Below, one piece after another: positions 31,806 to 44,420 of a stretch of 64,000 nucleotides of DNA; position 1 is the first letter of the stretch, and the number at the start of each line of letters is the position of its first letter. The position numbers and the translations under genes are program-made. The stretch is from NCBI GenBank assembly GCA_047967505.1, contig CM106539.1. One strand, written 5' to 3'. The notes beneath the pieces are model-generated. The model had not been told where the DNA came from. It saw nothing but the letters and a program-made list of their open reading frames with translations, and made no database searches. This DNA comes from Dipteris shenzhenensis (Eukaryota > Polypodiophyta > Polypodiopsida > Gleicheniales).

Positions 31806-34270
31806 CTAGTAAGCATCTAAAAAACCAGTCGAACATCTCATGCACTGCATTTCTACGAGTGACACCACCACCATGCCTTGAGTCCTTGAAGTAGGTTGAC
31901 TTGGCTCATTCTCCATGCCTTGTGTATTCCAAATGGACAAAGGGCCCCAATTATGTACAAACCATTGTCCGTGTGCATAGAGAATATGCTGCAAACATGA
32001 TCAGCATCATTTCAACAACAAAAAAAGTTTAATAATAAAGCAAGTGCTAAATGTTACGATGGTGACAATATTACCATGTAATGCATAATGTGCCATCCCC
32101 TTTCACCATTAATTGCATTTACCATGTAATGCGTAATGTGTAACTCCCCTTTCACCATTAATTGCATAAAGTCTTTCACAGCCATCCTAAACCTTTCATA
32201 ATACATCTCATTGATTTGAACCTGGCGAAGCAATTTTATCAATGCATCTACCTTTGTCCATACTTTAGCTCTTAAAGTTGCTACTTGAGGATGAGAAGCC
32301 TTATTGGTCGTACATTCCCACAATGCTTTCCAGTATTCCCAACCCAAGTTGCTTTGAGACAATGTATGTTTGTCTTTGTTGAGATTGTGGGGTTAGATAG
32401 GAATCTCCTTGCCTTTGCTCCACCCATGGACACTTTGGTAGGAAGATTCTGTGTTGTCCTAGACATTTTCTTATCCTCCTTAAGTTTTACATGTCCTCCA
32501 TGGAATCCCATCTCAAAGAGCAATTTCTTAGCTTTTGCAATGCATTGTGTGGATACTTCTTGCGGAATTAAATTCAAGCATAAACAAGATGCAAATACAA
32601 CAACTTATCAAGTACGCATAGTACTACGTGTAAAGTACATATGTGTACTCTCTCTATTGGGATGGGCAAGATGGGATCCCACTTTGGATCCTTCTTATTG
32701 CGATTGGGAGCTTGCATTTAGCTATAAGATAGAATGCCATTCTCCCATTGTAATCCAGCCTTTTACTTACGTTGCAACAAACACATACAATAAAGGCATG
32801 TGAACATTGCATTTGCCTCTATATCACAACCATGCAAGCACTTGAGGGTTTTCAAATCACCAACAAGATGCCATTCAACTCGAAATGTTCCATGGCCATC
32901 TAGTGCCAGTGTTTGCCCTTCCTCTTGTCTTCAGATCGTTGATGGGATTCCTATTCTATCTAGAACCAGCCACTTCAATGTCTCATGGCGCTCTTTCGGA
33001 GTCTCAAATGATGCAAGCCACCATATATCTTTCTCTAATTGAGGCTTTATTCATAATGCAGATGCTCACTCTCTCTAACTTGTGTTCTTTCACCAATTGA
33101 GCTTCATCCATTTTGATGACAAATATGAGCTTGCCATTGCATTCTGTACAACAAAAGAGAGAATTAGTTAGGAACACAATATAGGAAATGAACTAAGTAA
33201 AGTGCAATGCTGTAATGGATTTCCTCTTACCATCTTCTCTCATGTCATAGAATTTGACCATTACTTGTTGTAGTTTCTTAACATCTAAGTAAGTATTGTT
33301 GAAAGCATTCATCATAAAGGTTTGCAAACCACATTTCTTTTTACTCTTCCGAGTCAATGTGCCCCTTACACAATGGTACCCTCCAAGCATTTCTCTTGCA
33401 CGTTGGTTTATCTCTTTCCGTGCACATCTCACAGATCAAGCTACAGGTAGGGGCACCGTAAACTTCTTGTGCTTTCCCAAAATAGCAGACTTGAAAATTT
33501 TGAAAACAGATGTGTAAGCTTCACAACTTACACCGGTAGTATCATAAGTTGCAAGCATCTCCCTTGCATCCACAATGTCCTTGAAGTCCATCACCTCTTC
33601 AACAACTTACACATGTAGTTGCTTGGGTCTTGGGTCCCTTAGTATCCCAATGACATCACTTGACTTCAATAAACTGGCTAGAGCATATGAACAGTCAATA
33701 TCTTCCCCGTCTATTCTTCCCATCACATCTTCGATGAAGTTCCTAAAGTAGAACATAAGAAAAACTTAGTCACAAACAAAAAGAGTGTAATTTCATGTGA
33801 ACATTTGATATCCAACCTTGTAGCCCGGATTTTCCTCTTTCTAGCACCACCACTAGGTGCCAATGCATCCATGTCATGTAAGTACCTTATTTTCCTATCC
33901 TTTAATTTCAAAGGTGTTTCTTTCATCTTTTGTACTCGTTCTTTTGCCTTCTCTTGTTCCTTCTCTACCGCTCGTTGAATTTGGTTGTATATAAATCCTT
34001 ACAAGCCTTTTTTGGTTTCAGCTAGCTTATAGAGTGCCTCTTGTAATTTTTGTCGCTCCAAGTGCCAATGCATTTCACTCCAAGTCCAATGCTTTGGCTT
34101 TATCATGAAGATCCTTGTTCTGCCTTTGAAGCTCCTACATAGATTTATGCATTGAAACAATGGTGCTATTTCCTAAATGTTCTAGCTACTCTACTTGGGC
34201 TCTGTGCATCTCACTTGCTTGCATAGCCATTGTCTGATCATTGTTCAACTGATTGCAATAACCAAGCAAC
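31806..34270 (-). pseudogene. Transposon-type protein remnant, copy B
   Basis: A longer but more broken relative of the gene at 9.7-10.9 kb. From the N-terminal side: a coiled-coil-like stretch (34,250-33,960), KLKDRKIRYLHDMDALAPSG and ARKRKIRATR (33,900-33,820), NFIEDVMGRIDGEDIDCSYA near 33,720, REMLGGYHCVRGTLTRKSKK near 33,390, FVIKMDEAQLVKEHKLERVS near 33,100, then the parts shared with copy A: EMGFHGGHVK...MGGAKARRFLSN (32,510-32,390), AKVWTKVDALIKLL, ITHYM, and finally QHILYAHGQWFVHNWG plus SIWNTQGMEN (31,990-31,900). The KLERVSIxxMN segment is usual in this type of transposon protein. A 52-bp tandem duplication at about 32,072-32,170 repeats the ITHYM region. Many stops. No terminal inverted repeats found. 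Confidence 0.55.
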
Positions 34271-34299
34271 CATACATGTCCATTTCCAACAAACCAAAC

Positions 34300-35578
34300 T
34301 AGCTCATGCATTGTATGAAAAGGAGGGTGACACCCCGGCAATGGAACCACTGAAACTAGCCTTCAAATAACTAAAGGGCAATAAATGAATATTAACTAGC
34401 GCATTGTATTGAATGAAAATGGGAAAACTAAAGGGAAGAGTTTTAAGAGGGGGGAGGGGGAGGAGGGAGGTTGAGGAGGAAGGAAGATTGGGGCGAGGGG
34501 AGGGGAGGAAAGGGGGTGGCAAGGGGGGAAGATGGGGTTGGGGGGCAGGGGGCAGGCAAGTAGGAAGGAAAAAAATGATAAAAGCCTATAACTGGTTTAT
34601 CAGGTGAGGGTAAGAAGCAAAAGAAAGAAGGGGAAAAAGGAGTATAAAATTATGCATATAATTGGTTTATTAGGGCGGGGGAAAGGTGGGGGGCATTGGT
34701 TGGGGTAGAAGAAAAAGAAAGAAGGAAAAAAGGAAACATAAAAGCATATAATTGGTTTAGATCATAAGTGACATTTATTCCAAGCAAGAGGGGAATGATA
34801 CATGAATGATATCTAGAATTTTAGCTTTGATAAATTCTTCATAAGACAAATTATGGACAATGAAATAATATATATTTGGTATGCTAGATGATGTCTTATA
34901 TGTATTTTCTAGTAGTTGTTGGATCATTACTAGCTATGAGGCATTAAGTTAATGATTGGAGAAATTGAAAAAATAAACCTTTGAAGTGTGATTAGATGAT
35001 TATGTGCATATAGTTTTTTCTTGGCCTTAGACTAACATATGTTGAACTTATTGTGAGACATATTGCTACTCAAATTATAAGGAAAAGACTTAAAGAATGA
35101 ATCATTCTATTTGTTATTATTTCTCAATGTTATATTGGTATAGGAAAATATATATGTTGAGGAATATGACAAATATAATGCTTAGACCTGTACCAAAGTA
35201 ACATTAACAATGAATGGATGTGGTAGGGTACTTCTATTCCTATAAGATAAGAATAAAAATAATATAAAAGAAGTTCTAAATTGGCAAAATTCTTTATTCC
35301 TTGATTAATGAAAGTTTAAGATCTCTCAAAGATACTTTTTGACCATCTGAACGATGATACTTGATGAATATCCAAGTTTCTCCTTTGTTTCAAGGGACAT
35401 CAACATGGCTAATGGAGGGCTAATGTCACCCTCTTTGCAGCTAGTTGATCTAAGCTGTGCACCCCTTTCACTTTCTATAGGCCATTTCTCAGGTTAGAGA
35501 GCATTGCCTCTTAGGCGTGCATCTCCTGAGGTGTTGGTAGGGTTGTTACTCTACGAACTTTAGGGTGCAAGCTAAAGC
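34300..35578. other. G-rich tract then AT-rich spacer
   Basis: 34,440-34,560 is a GGGGA-rich stretch, followed by three variants of (T/C)ATAA(T/C)TGGTTTATTAGG at 34,585, 34,655 and 34,745. The remainder to 35,570 is AT-rich with no feature. Confidence 0.5.
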
Positions 35579-36148
35579 TTATGAAGACTCGAGACTGGTA
35601 ATCACCTGAATGGCCTGATGTTGCTGCCTCGAATGCTCCCACCAATCGTGACACCACACATTGTGTTCTTCGCTCTGATGGCAATGATCAAATACATGTA
35701 TCTGCAACTGCTTCTTGCTACTGCTCTGCAAGGAGTCTTCTTTCTTCTCATTGTTTCTCCCTTTGTAGATGTTGCAAAAGTGTCTTCCACTGCCGATTTG
35801 ATACCATGCCAATGCTTTCCTCGCCCCACACTCTGTTCCTTGTGCCTTGACTTGGATTTTTGTCTTTCCTCTCTTGCAACCTCTGTCTGGTTCTCTTGCA
35901 AGCCATGGCGAGCTGCATGTTGCCATTGATGCCATGGCCACAATCAGTCCAAAATAGACCCAGAGAAGGTACCTGGTGAGGCAAGTAAAGAATAGAAGAC
36001 AACTTACCCAAAAGAAGACAATGGTAAACCAAAGTCTGTGCAAGGTCACATCAAGGTGCATGCAGGTTGTAGGGCATTTGCAAGGCGAGGGCAGGTTGCA
36101 GGTACTTAATCTTCCAAGATTTGATGGGCGGGAGGTGTGAAAATTCAA
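35579..36148 (-). CDS. Hypothetical 189-residue protein with membrane segments
   Basis: One of the longer uninterrupted frames outside known elements. Residues about 30-75 are strongly hydrophobic (FTIVFFWVSCLLFFTCL, then LLWVYFGLIV) and could form two membrane segments; the rest is polar and rich in Cys, His, Gln and Lys. I recognise no domain. The other two minus-strand frames are also open for 94-113 residues, which weakens the case for coding. It may equally be non-coding sequence of low stop density. Confidence 0.2.
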   Translation of the reverse strand: MNFHTSRPSNLGRLSTCNLPSPCKCPTTCMHLDVTLHRLWFTIVFFWVSCLLFFTCLTRYLLWVYFGLIVAMASMATCSSPWLAREPDRGCKRGKTKIQVKAQGTECGARKALAWYQIGSGRHFCNIYKGRNNEKKEDSLQSSSKKQLQIHVFDHCHQSEEHNVWCHDWWEHSRQQHQAIQVITSLESS

Positions 36149-36765
36149 AATTCGCGGGAGTAGCGAAATTTCAGCTGTCGGTTTTCCCCTCTCTGGTGAT
36201 ACATGTCAACAGAATTGGATATCCCAAACAAGTGCAATGTGGCCTAAAATGCTTCAAAACACAAATAGGACAAATGGCATGCTATCGGGTTTGATTCAAA
36301 ATTGTAAATAGTGTTGCATTTATCTTTGCACATATAGTTTTGGATTTATTAAAATATCTTTACACATGCACAAATTGCACTTTTCCAACTTCTTCCATTT
36401 TAGGGTGAATCTAGATACCAATACTAACAACTATCAAAGTTTTAAGACCACCATGCACTAGTCCCAATAGTTTGGATTCAAAATTTTCAATTCATTTTGG
36501 TTTTCAACAAATCAAAAAAAAAGTTATGGAGCATGCCCTCAAATGGGTATGCATCACTTTAGCACAACATTGGAGGCCCATTAACCCATGCATAATGATC
36601 TCATTTAGGTGTGTCCTTGGGTTGAGGAGAAGTCATGTAGTGTACTTTTGAATGATTACTTGTTGCATGTATGTATAGAACAAAATTTTGATGTTTTTGA
36701 ATAAATTGTTATATCCTATAATCTTCAGGATGCACGCTTCACATGTAGCATAGCACTTCTAATGC
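36149..36765. other. No recognisable feature
   Basis: AT-rich, short frames only. Confidence 0.4.
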
Positions 36766-38150
36766 TTTAAGAATATCCAAGGTAAGGTGGGATATTTGCA
36801 CATGGCCAAAGAGTGAAGGGGGGCTGGGAGTGATCAATATAAAGTAGGCAGCGGCGAAACAAGCAATGACTTGGATCATCAAGGTTCTTCTGAGCCCACA
36901 AATGGATTGGGCAATGCTCCTTGCTCGTAACTTCAAACACATTCGTCTTGGCAAGGCAAATCGATGGAAGAACTACCAAGTTCTTTCTATGGTCTTCTAT
37001 CTCGAACCTTGCTCCACTAAAGGTAGCGATCTATGGAGGTCACTATGGAGAGCACTTGAATCTATCAAAACACAAGTTCTTTTCTTCGACAAAGGTTCCT
37101 TCATGAAGCTTGATTCTATCTGGGCATCCATGATACATAGAAAAGCTCTACTCATCAACACAGACTTTACCAGAGCCTGCATCTGCATCTTGTCTAACAA
37201 GGGCATTCAATCCTGGGGGAAGCTATGGCATAGGGATCATATTAGATGCAAAACCCTGCTTGAAATTTGTAGAGAATTCTGACTGACGGACCAAGACGCT
37301 ATCTTTGTCACCAACAGAATAGCTCTTTGGGAAGGAGGCACTCAGTGGAAGGGTGGCTCAGTCGTTAACTATACATTAGAATTTAGTTGGATCCTCACTC
37401 CTCATCTTCTTCCTATTCCCACTCCGTATGACTCTATTGATGAGCTGATTCTCGTGTTAAATTCCTATTGGAACACCTCTGCCTCGATGCTGCATTGGAA
37501 GTGGATATTTCACTATATTTGGGCCAAGGCAATCCCCAAGAAGATGGCGACGCTACTGTGGTTAGTGATGCTGAAAGTTGTATGGACCAATGCAAGAGCC
37601 TCAGAATCGAAAAAGGGGACGGTAAATGCCAATGATGCCATGACACATGGAAGACATATTCTACCTCTTCATTGCTTGACCGTTAGCCAATAAAGTCTGG
37701 AAGAGAGTCCAAATGCAAATAGGAGAGCCTATCAACTGGGAGGCAATTTTGTTGGGAGATGCCTCTAAAGTTAAACACTCACATTGGGCATTAGTACGAG
37801 CGCATGCACTATGGTTTGTGTGGATTGCGAGGAATGATTTTCAATTTAATGATAAGATTACTAAATTTCTCTTTGCTAAATGTTTAGCAGGTCTCGAAGA
37901 TTTATGACAATGACCTTGCGTAGTTCTTTATTGAAATCACAAACCACGAGCTAAAGCATCGTCATAACTTTTAACCAAGAATGCCACTTCAAGGATTCTA
38001 ATTACTATGAGACTGACTCTGAGACTGACTGAAGCAGCTTCGCACTTTCTTCTTAGTTGTTTTGAGATATGCAAAAATGTCGTTTTGTGGCGAACCATCA
38101 ATGTATATCACTTGAGCTGTTTATAATATAAACCTTTTTTTCTTTAAAAA
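36766..38150 (+). mobile_element. LINE (non-LTR retrotransposon) ORF2 C-terminal remnant
   Basis: From about 36,785 the plus strand reads DICTWPKSEGGLGVINIK, the typical end of the reverse-transcriptase thumb in plant LINEs, then LLSPQMDWAMLLARNF, and further on WHRDHIRCKT and WIFHYIWAKAIPKKMATLLW, with a degenerate zinc-knuckle (RVT zinc-binding) part and ALWFVWIARNDFQFNDK at 37,800-37,860. Several stops and frame changes mean it is dead, and the N-terminal part with the endonuclease and catalytic FADD motif is absent, as in usual 5' truncation. The 3' end probably lies near 38,150, where an A-rich tail (TTTAAAAAAAAG) follows about 200 bp of untranslated sequence. Confidence 0.85.
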
Positions 38151-38399
38151 AAAGCATCGCTAAGAAAGCATTTAAAAAACTATCGATAAGTATCAATACA
38201 AACATCAATATATATATTGATGGTTGTATTACCCAAGATGTTTTAGATGGTTATATTGATGTTGGAAATTTGACACAAAAGAAGCTAAAATAGCTCCAAT
38301 CTACCCTAAAATTTTATACATCTCTTTGTGTGTAAGGGATGTTGTTAAACTTATTTTAAAGTGTCGTCCCAAGATAAATCTGCCTAGCCTAACATAGTA
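38151..38399. other. No recognisable feature
   Basis: AT-rich sequence after the LINE tail with a short ATCAATATATATATTGAT palindrome near 38,205. Confidence 0.4.
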
Positions 38400-39420
38400 G
38401 CTTCATGCTACCCAACCATGAAAAGGCTCCACCAAGCATGTCATCCTAGATACTCACCATAAGAGCTTCTATCATCTCCTCCTTTCTTTGTCCTCATAGA
38501 AGTCATTACCCTCATCATGAAGCTGAACATAGAACTCATCCGTGTCATACCTCTGCCCCTTGAACCACTATTCTCTATGTCTACTAATCATTATTCTTGT
38601 CATTGTTTACAAATGTAAAGGTTGGCCTCATAATTCTACACATCAAAGAGACAGGACGCACGTATAAATTAGAAGCGCTCCCGATAACATGCATGTTTAA
38701 ATAGATTGAAGTTTGAGTTGAAGGTTAAGAATTTCTTGCATCAAAGAAGATACCCCAAAAATCTTCACTTATATGATCCAACCTTTGGATGAGAGCAATG
38801 GTATCATTATCATATATATACTTAGATTTGCCAGGGGTGCAATCTCAGCCTACCACATAATTTTGAATACATAAAACATTAGATAGTAAATATGCTAGTA
38901 GAGATGTAAGAAAAAGAAAGTAGAGAAAAGATCTATGAAAAAGGAAGAAAAGATACCCTCATAAAGTAGGCCATAAATAATGCTTTTTCCTTTGATCCAA
39001 AGTGGGATTGTCCTACTTTCTTAATGCAATCTTTTGCAACTTTGTGGTTTGACTAGTGTGTGTTGAGGGTCACTCTTTACTTCACCCCTCGTTTGCTTCA
39101 AGTGATTCATATAGTAACGAGTAGGCTTGACTGGATGCAATTCACTTCTGACTTTTTGGATCGCCTCCATTTTGTTTAACATCCACTTGAGTCAAATCTT
39201 AGGCATCAGAAACACCTCATGCAACCACTAGAAGATGGTATTCTTTTTTTCCTTTGGCTGCAACCTAAATTTCATCAGAACTTCTTTGAATTGTGTATAG
39301 CATAATTGTCGCATTGGTGAAAGTACCACAATATTCCCATTTGCATCCATAATGAGGCCCCCATTACCATCAATGGAATAGTTAGTAGGGCATCATCATC
39401 ACATGAAAGTTGGCTAGCAC
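38400..39420 (-). pseudogene. Degenerate coding remnant, family unknown
   Basis: The minus strand holds protein-like pieces between stops: NYSIDGNGGLIMDANGNIVV and VLSPMRQLCYTQFKEVLMKF near 39,370-39,280, MEAIQKVRSELHPVKPTRYY and MNHLKQTRGEVKSDPQ near 39,170-39,080, and YDTDEFYVQLHDEGNDFYED near 38,550-38,490. The composition is that of a real gene worn by substitutions, probably a transposon product, but I cannot assign it and see no termini. Confidence 0.25.
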
Positions 39421-41505
39421 CCAAGCTATATGAATGACAGATACTACTCTAAGGGGAGAGATGGCTCCTAGTGCCTAACGCTTGTGATGCCTCAATTGTG
39501 GCATGAGGTAGAGACAAAATGCTCTTAGACCTCTCATGCTCTTGTTCCATCTCCTATATATTGTATGATGTAGAGTGAAATAACTAATAATTAACATTGT
39601 GTCAATTTATGGACAATTGGAAAGCTCTTAAAGCTTAGAATTGAAGAACATTTCACAACATGAGTCCTATTATCTAAGAATACATACATCATAACAAATT
39701 CCCTAGTTTAAAGTGCTTAATGAGACATAGTTTCATCATAACAGTGCAGTTATGAATAATGCAATCCATTATTAAAAGTTTATGTAACTTTGAATCCTTG
39801 TTTTTAATGTGGCATATTAATAACACTTATATAGCTTCAATTTTGTTATCCTACCACATTCAAAAGCAAAATTTGCACCTCCTTTTGCCTAGAATTCTTT
39901 TTTGCAAATAAGTTTTGCTTGTTATTAATAACCTTAATATTAGATAGTTGATGGAATATCTCATATTATAGAAATGTAAAGCAATGAAAATGTATACACA
40001 AAACATGTCATAATAAGCCAATCTTCTTTAGAAATTCTTCTAGTTTGTTTATGAAGGCTATATCCTACTGCAAACAAATATATACAATATATTCAAGGGT
40101 TAAAAAATCATGTAAATCATCATTGTTGAGTATAGTAATATTACAAATTGATGGGTAGGTGGTTTGTTAGCACTACACCTATAGGGGTGGGCTATAGCAT
40201 CATGCAAATTGGCAAATGCATGGCCGATACATCTCCATGCAAGATGCAAGTCTCTTGACAATTAACTGGTTGTCTGCATGCTTGCCATGTTCTAAGGCTT
40301 CCAACCCCACTTCATTTCACTTTGTTAATAATTGCTTCTCTCCCACTCTACAAAATCAATTTCTTCAACTGATCGTTGTGTATAATGCTTTGAGATCAGT
40401 TGTGTTGAATTCCATGATAGCAGCTTCTCAATTGCTTCTTCAACTCACATATATGAATCCATCTCAAATCCACCTAGCATTCATCATAGCTCTTTTTCTC
40501 ACCTGTCCTATTCATCCATCCATAATTGATCTACCAGCTCTAACTTTTATGCTCCACTTACCTCCCTTCAACCTGCCTTGATTTCGTTACGCTCGTCCTA
40601 CCATCTCTGCTCAACTTATCTTCAATCAGCTTTCTATCTAATGCATTCATGTGTTTTATGCATAGATTATCCACTCTCTTAATTGTTTGCATGTGAATCA
40701 ATGCTTGCAACAGGGCTCCAGAGTAATCACCTTGTCCCTTGGACAATGAAGTGTGTTAAACCCTCCTATAGGCTATTCTAGGTGACTATGGGAATGAACT
40801 ATTTGCTCCTTTATATGCCAACATAGGGCTTGTTGGGTCCTATGAGGCAAGGATTGTGGTGGTTCATTCGATAAGCGACTTTAGTGCTTAGTAGCTCCAA
40901 TGAAGCTTTAGAAGATAGACAATGACAACATGAATAATGCATAGTGACATGTGGCCTAATCTACCATTTCAAAATAATGGAGAGGCTATAGGAGATCACA
41001 TCTAAGGTAAGTGTTAATAAACAAGAGTATGTGAATTTATTACTTGTACTCATGGAAGACACCAAAATCATAAAGTAAATCCCTTAGAGAAACCACTCAA
41101 GCTCATGAAACATTCTCAAGGCCTTCACAATATAGTCAAGGAGTATACCTTCAACAAGACTGTCCTAACTATTTAGTCCCATACAACTGATTGATGCCTT
41201 TTTTGAAGTAGAATGAAGGGGCACAATGCCCTCTACAAATCTCCTACAAATCTAACATAAGAAGGAACAATAATGCCTCTTATAAGATGAGAGAGAGTGG
41301 ACTGCCCACCACAAGATGATTAATATCCTCAAGCTCATCATAGGATTATTTATTTATGCTAACCTAATACATATCATAAGCACCATTATCAATCTAAGAG
41401 TAGCACATGAGCTAAATATTTAGTAATTGAAAAATGTAAATCTTTTCTTTTATGCTGTCCATGGATCAAAATGTTTTTTGAATTGTTTGCAAGTAATCCC
41501 CCATT
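39421..41505. other. No recognisable feature
   Basis: AT-rich sequence with short frames only (longest 121 residues at 40,216-40,581, without a domain I know). Confidence 0.4.
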
Positions 41506-41700
41506 TTGATCAATGATTTTGGACTATGATAAATATGTCTTTTATGCTCCTCCTTGCATAGCAGTCAATATTACATTCGTGTTTAAGCAATAGATGGCTA
41601 CTAAAGACATGCCAATCATTGTTTGCTAAGAGTTACAAAAGGAAGATCTCTTGGAACGTGTTGTAAACGCTCTAACAGCTAAGTATACTTTCCTAATATT

Positions 41701-42119
41701 CTTAGGGTGTTTACACAACTGAAGGGTTCCCAAGGCTGGGCACCCTTTTGGACTAATAAGAAGCTTGAGTTTTGCGGGCACCTCTTTACACATACACTGC
41801 CCATTCCTAAACCAAATAATCTGACGTGGAGTCCACGTCTTGCCCTCTCTAAGCCCTTCCATGGGCGGCCAAGCTTGGTTGCCCAATGATGGGCAAGCTG
41901 ATGATAGCCAATGGTTGAAATCCTCTGGGCCCCTCAGCTCCAATCAGAGCTTCATGTCTGGGCGGTGTGTAAAAGGGGTGCCCATGGGTAGGCACTCAGT
42001 TTTTAAAAACTTCACAATGGGCGGGTGGTGTGTAATGGGGTATGCCCATTCCAGCCCGCCCATGATTGTTTTTGGGAGCTCACTCTTTGGGTACGCTTTG
42101 GCGGTGTGTAAACAGCTTA
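41701..42119. mobile_element. MITE-like insertion in pirin B 3' flank
   Basis: About 420 bp absent from the paralogous flank near 11,860. The ends are inverted: GGGTGTTTACACAACTG on the left and, reverse-complemented, GCTGTTTACACACCGCC on the right, with CTTA outside both ends as a possible short target duplication. GC content is higher than the flanks and it has many GGGCA and TGGGC words. No coding potential, so it would be non-autonomous. Confidence 0.55.
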
Positions 42120-42338
42120 TATGATACAATCAACTAGATTGTTGAGCGTGTCTCAACCTTTATCCTCAAGCCTTCGAAATTCAAAAACCTTGGGTGTGGC
42201 ATGGTACAAACGCTGCAAACAGTCTACATGATGCACTCCAGCTGCATGTGCTCAACTTTCCCAGACGGAGATATAATGGACTACAGTGCAAGATTTGCGT
42301 GACACAGAAAGCACATTTTGTGCTCATATTTGCGACAT

Positions 42339-44126
42339 TTAACCGCTTTTCGCCATTTCCATCACTATGAAATGGGCTCCCCGTTGCTCGTGCGCAGCGA
42401 GCTGCAGAGGAATTCCATGATTCTGCTCCCCAACAATCTGTGGCAAACGCAAAAATCAGTTCTCTAGGATACCATATACTAGCGGTCGGAGACAAAGCAA
42501 ACTCAGCAAACTTGGGCCTTGCTACTTCTATATTAATTTTGGACACAAACTTGCCGTTCAATCGGATAGAAATTGCTGCCATAAGTACTATAGTACAACC
42601 AATCCCCGATAGAAATAGCACGTTCGAATCCTACCTCGAGGGCATCGCGTGCTTCCATCATGACGTGGTTCACTAAGAGTGACCCTTCGATACACACGAT
42701 GTAAGCTTGGCGATTTCTTTGTATTACAAATTCTTGCTTCACTCTTGCATCTGCTTCAGAGATATAGATGTTGACGTCCTGATGAATAGGTATCGTTCCT
42801 TCTCCCTTATCATTGACAGAGTCATAGTTTTCACAGCTCATGACCACATGTTGCAGCTTGTTGTGCCTGTCCTCTTTCCTGAAAAGCCGTCACACTGATC
42901 AGACTAGACTCGCTGCAAGACTCTGCCCTCAGGTCGGATTATAAGTATGTCTGTATTTGTAGCCTACTTACTTGAAAACTCGAGATCCGTAATTTGGAGT
43001 GTGATTCTGCCTATCCGGGTTGATCCATATTTGTAGAAAGCGTAGACTGCACAGAATCCACTACTAAATATTCGTGTCAAAAAAACTAAAGGCCGCCATA
43101 CCAAAAATGAGTTTTTGACTTGTTGAGCGCACAGTTTTATGCTTGAGGGATACCGAAACAAGACCAGAAAAAGGCAGCAAACATTTACATTTGACCACTG
43201 TTGTTCATCTCTGAGTGTGTAACCCCACGACCGGCGCTCATGTATTGCGCAGATCCGCGTCCTAGTGTTTCGAATGTACCCATGCTGTGGTGGAAACAGG
43301 CAGTAAGACCGAAGAAGTTAGAAGGTTTACAAAGCAGCGCAGTAGAAAATGAGAATCAGAATAACAACGTCGGGAGAGTAGCGTTCCGCTGCTGCCCGTT
43401 CAAGTATTGAAGCTATAGAGACGATGCAAAACAGGAATCACATAATGCAAAAGAGTAAATCTGCGAGTTAAATCTAGTTGATAGTCTAGTGCAGCTGCTT
43501 CAAAGGGAAGTCGTTGCTTGCTCGTCACATCGAGATCTTTGGGAGATTCTTCATTCCAGTGCCTCACATGCTGTCTAAAGTACAAGAAACCTGTCTAAAG
43601 TAGTGTATTTCACCTGTCCTTGTGTGTAAGTTCTCCGTCTACGACGTAGGTGAATATTTCCATGTCTCGGTGAGGATGCGTGCCGAAGCCCGAATGTGGC
43701 TGCACCCAAAACCAGTACTCTTGCCGGTCGGAAATTGTAGATAAATGAAGAACTGCATAGTGAGAATACGAAAGACTCCTGCGCCTGTAAAAGCTAAACA
43801 TCCACAGAATCGATTGCCACCGGTTCTGAGGGCGCTTCAAATGAGATGTTACCTTCACGAGATCGTCGTTCACGACGCGTAAGCTACCGAAACCGTTCTT
43901 CTTTGGGTTGTAGTACTCTGCAAAACTGTTCACAACAGCTCGTGTAAGCAAGAGTCAGATCAGCGACGAAGCAGACGTTGACGATTTGGTCGTGGAAAAC
44001 AAAATAAAAGCGGATATGGGTGTGGGCGAAGCCGGCGAAGGCGTACTTGAAGTGAAACCGGCTTTCGAGCCAGGAGTTGGGTCTGCAAACGTATAAACTG
44101 GGGTTGGGTATGTGTCTCATTGTCAT
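42339..44126 (-). CDS. Pirin-like protein (YhhW/quercetin dioxygenase class), copy B
   Basis: Seven exons: 44126-44047, 43925-43853, 43699-43614, 43284-43189, 43046-42972, 42878-42635, 42437-42339. The first six have exactly the same lengths as in copy A (80, 73, 86, 96, 75, 244 nt), and the last is shorter because the stop comes four codons earlier. The product is 250 residues with the same metal ligands ([19 protein letters not shown]) and no internal stop. Differences from copy A are mainly substitutions (for example I to V in GRGITHSE, K to N in WIKPD). The intron 1 donor is GTACGC where copy A has GTAAGC, so splicing there may be weaker. Conservation of frame and ligands in both copies suggests both are, or were until recently, functional. 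Confidence 0.9.
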
Positions 44127-44420
44127 GATCAAGGAAAACAGAAAGACCTGAAGAAGAGAGCGGGGACGAAAGCCTAGCTAAAGGAAATGGAGGGACGAAG
44201 AGAAGAGAGGGAAGGAGGGCAAGGTGCTTTGATGAGGGAGGGGTGGCATAAATTATAATATATAGAATATATAGATATCTACTCACGTAGCAAATCCATC
44301 GATCAAATACATACTTTTTGTTGGTTTTACCAAAGGCATTCTTTATTCACGACTCAAATCCCACCTCAGCCTTACGTACACATTTGCATCATCCATCCCA
44401 TGTTCGTAGCTCATTCATTC

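Larger units (their letters stand above)
41510..44420. repeat. Segmental duplication, copy B (carries pirin B)
   Basis: Counterpart of 11,770-14,400 in the same orientation. It is longer mainly because of the MITE-like insertion at 41.7-42.1 kb. Confidence 0.8.

Noticed and set aside
35600-35945. Possible third histone H3 remnant on the minus strand (pieces such as QHLQREKQ, QEAVAD and AIRAK in H3-like order)
   Set aside because: Distances between the pieces are shorter than in H3 by different amounts and they fall in different frames; chance similarity is more likely.
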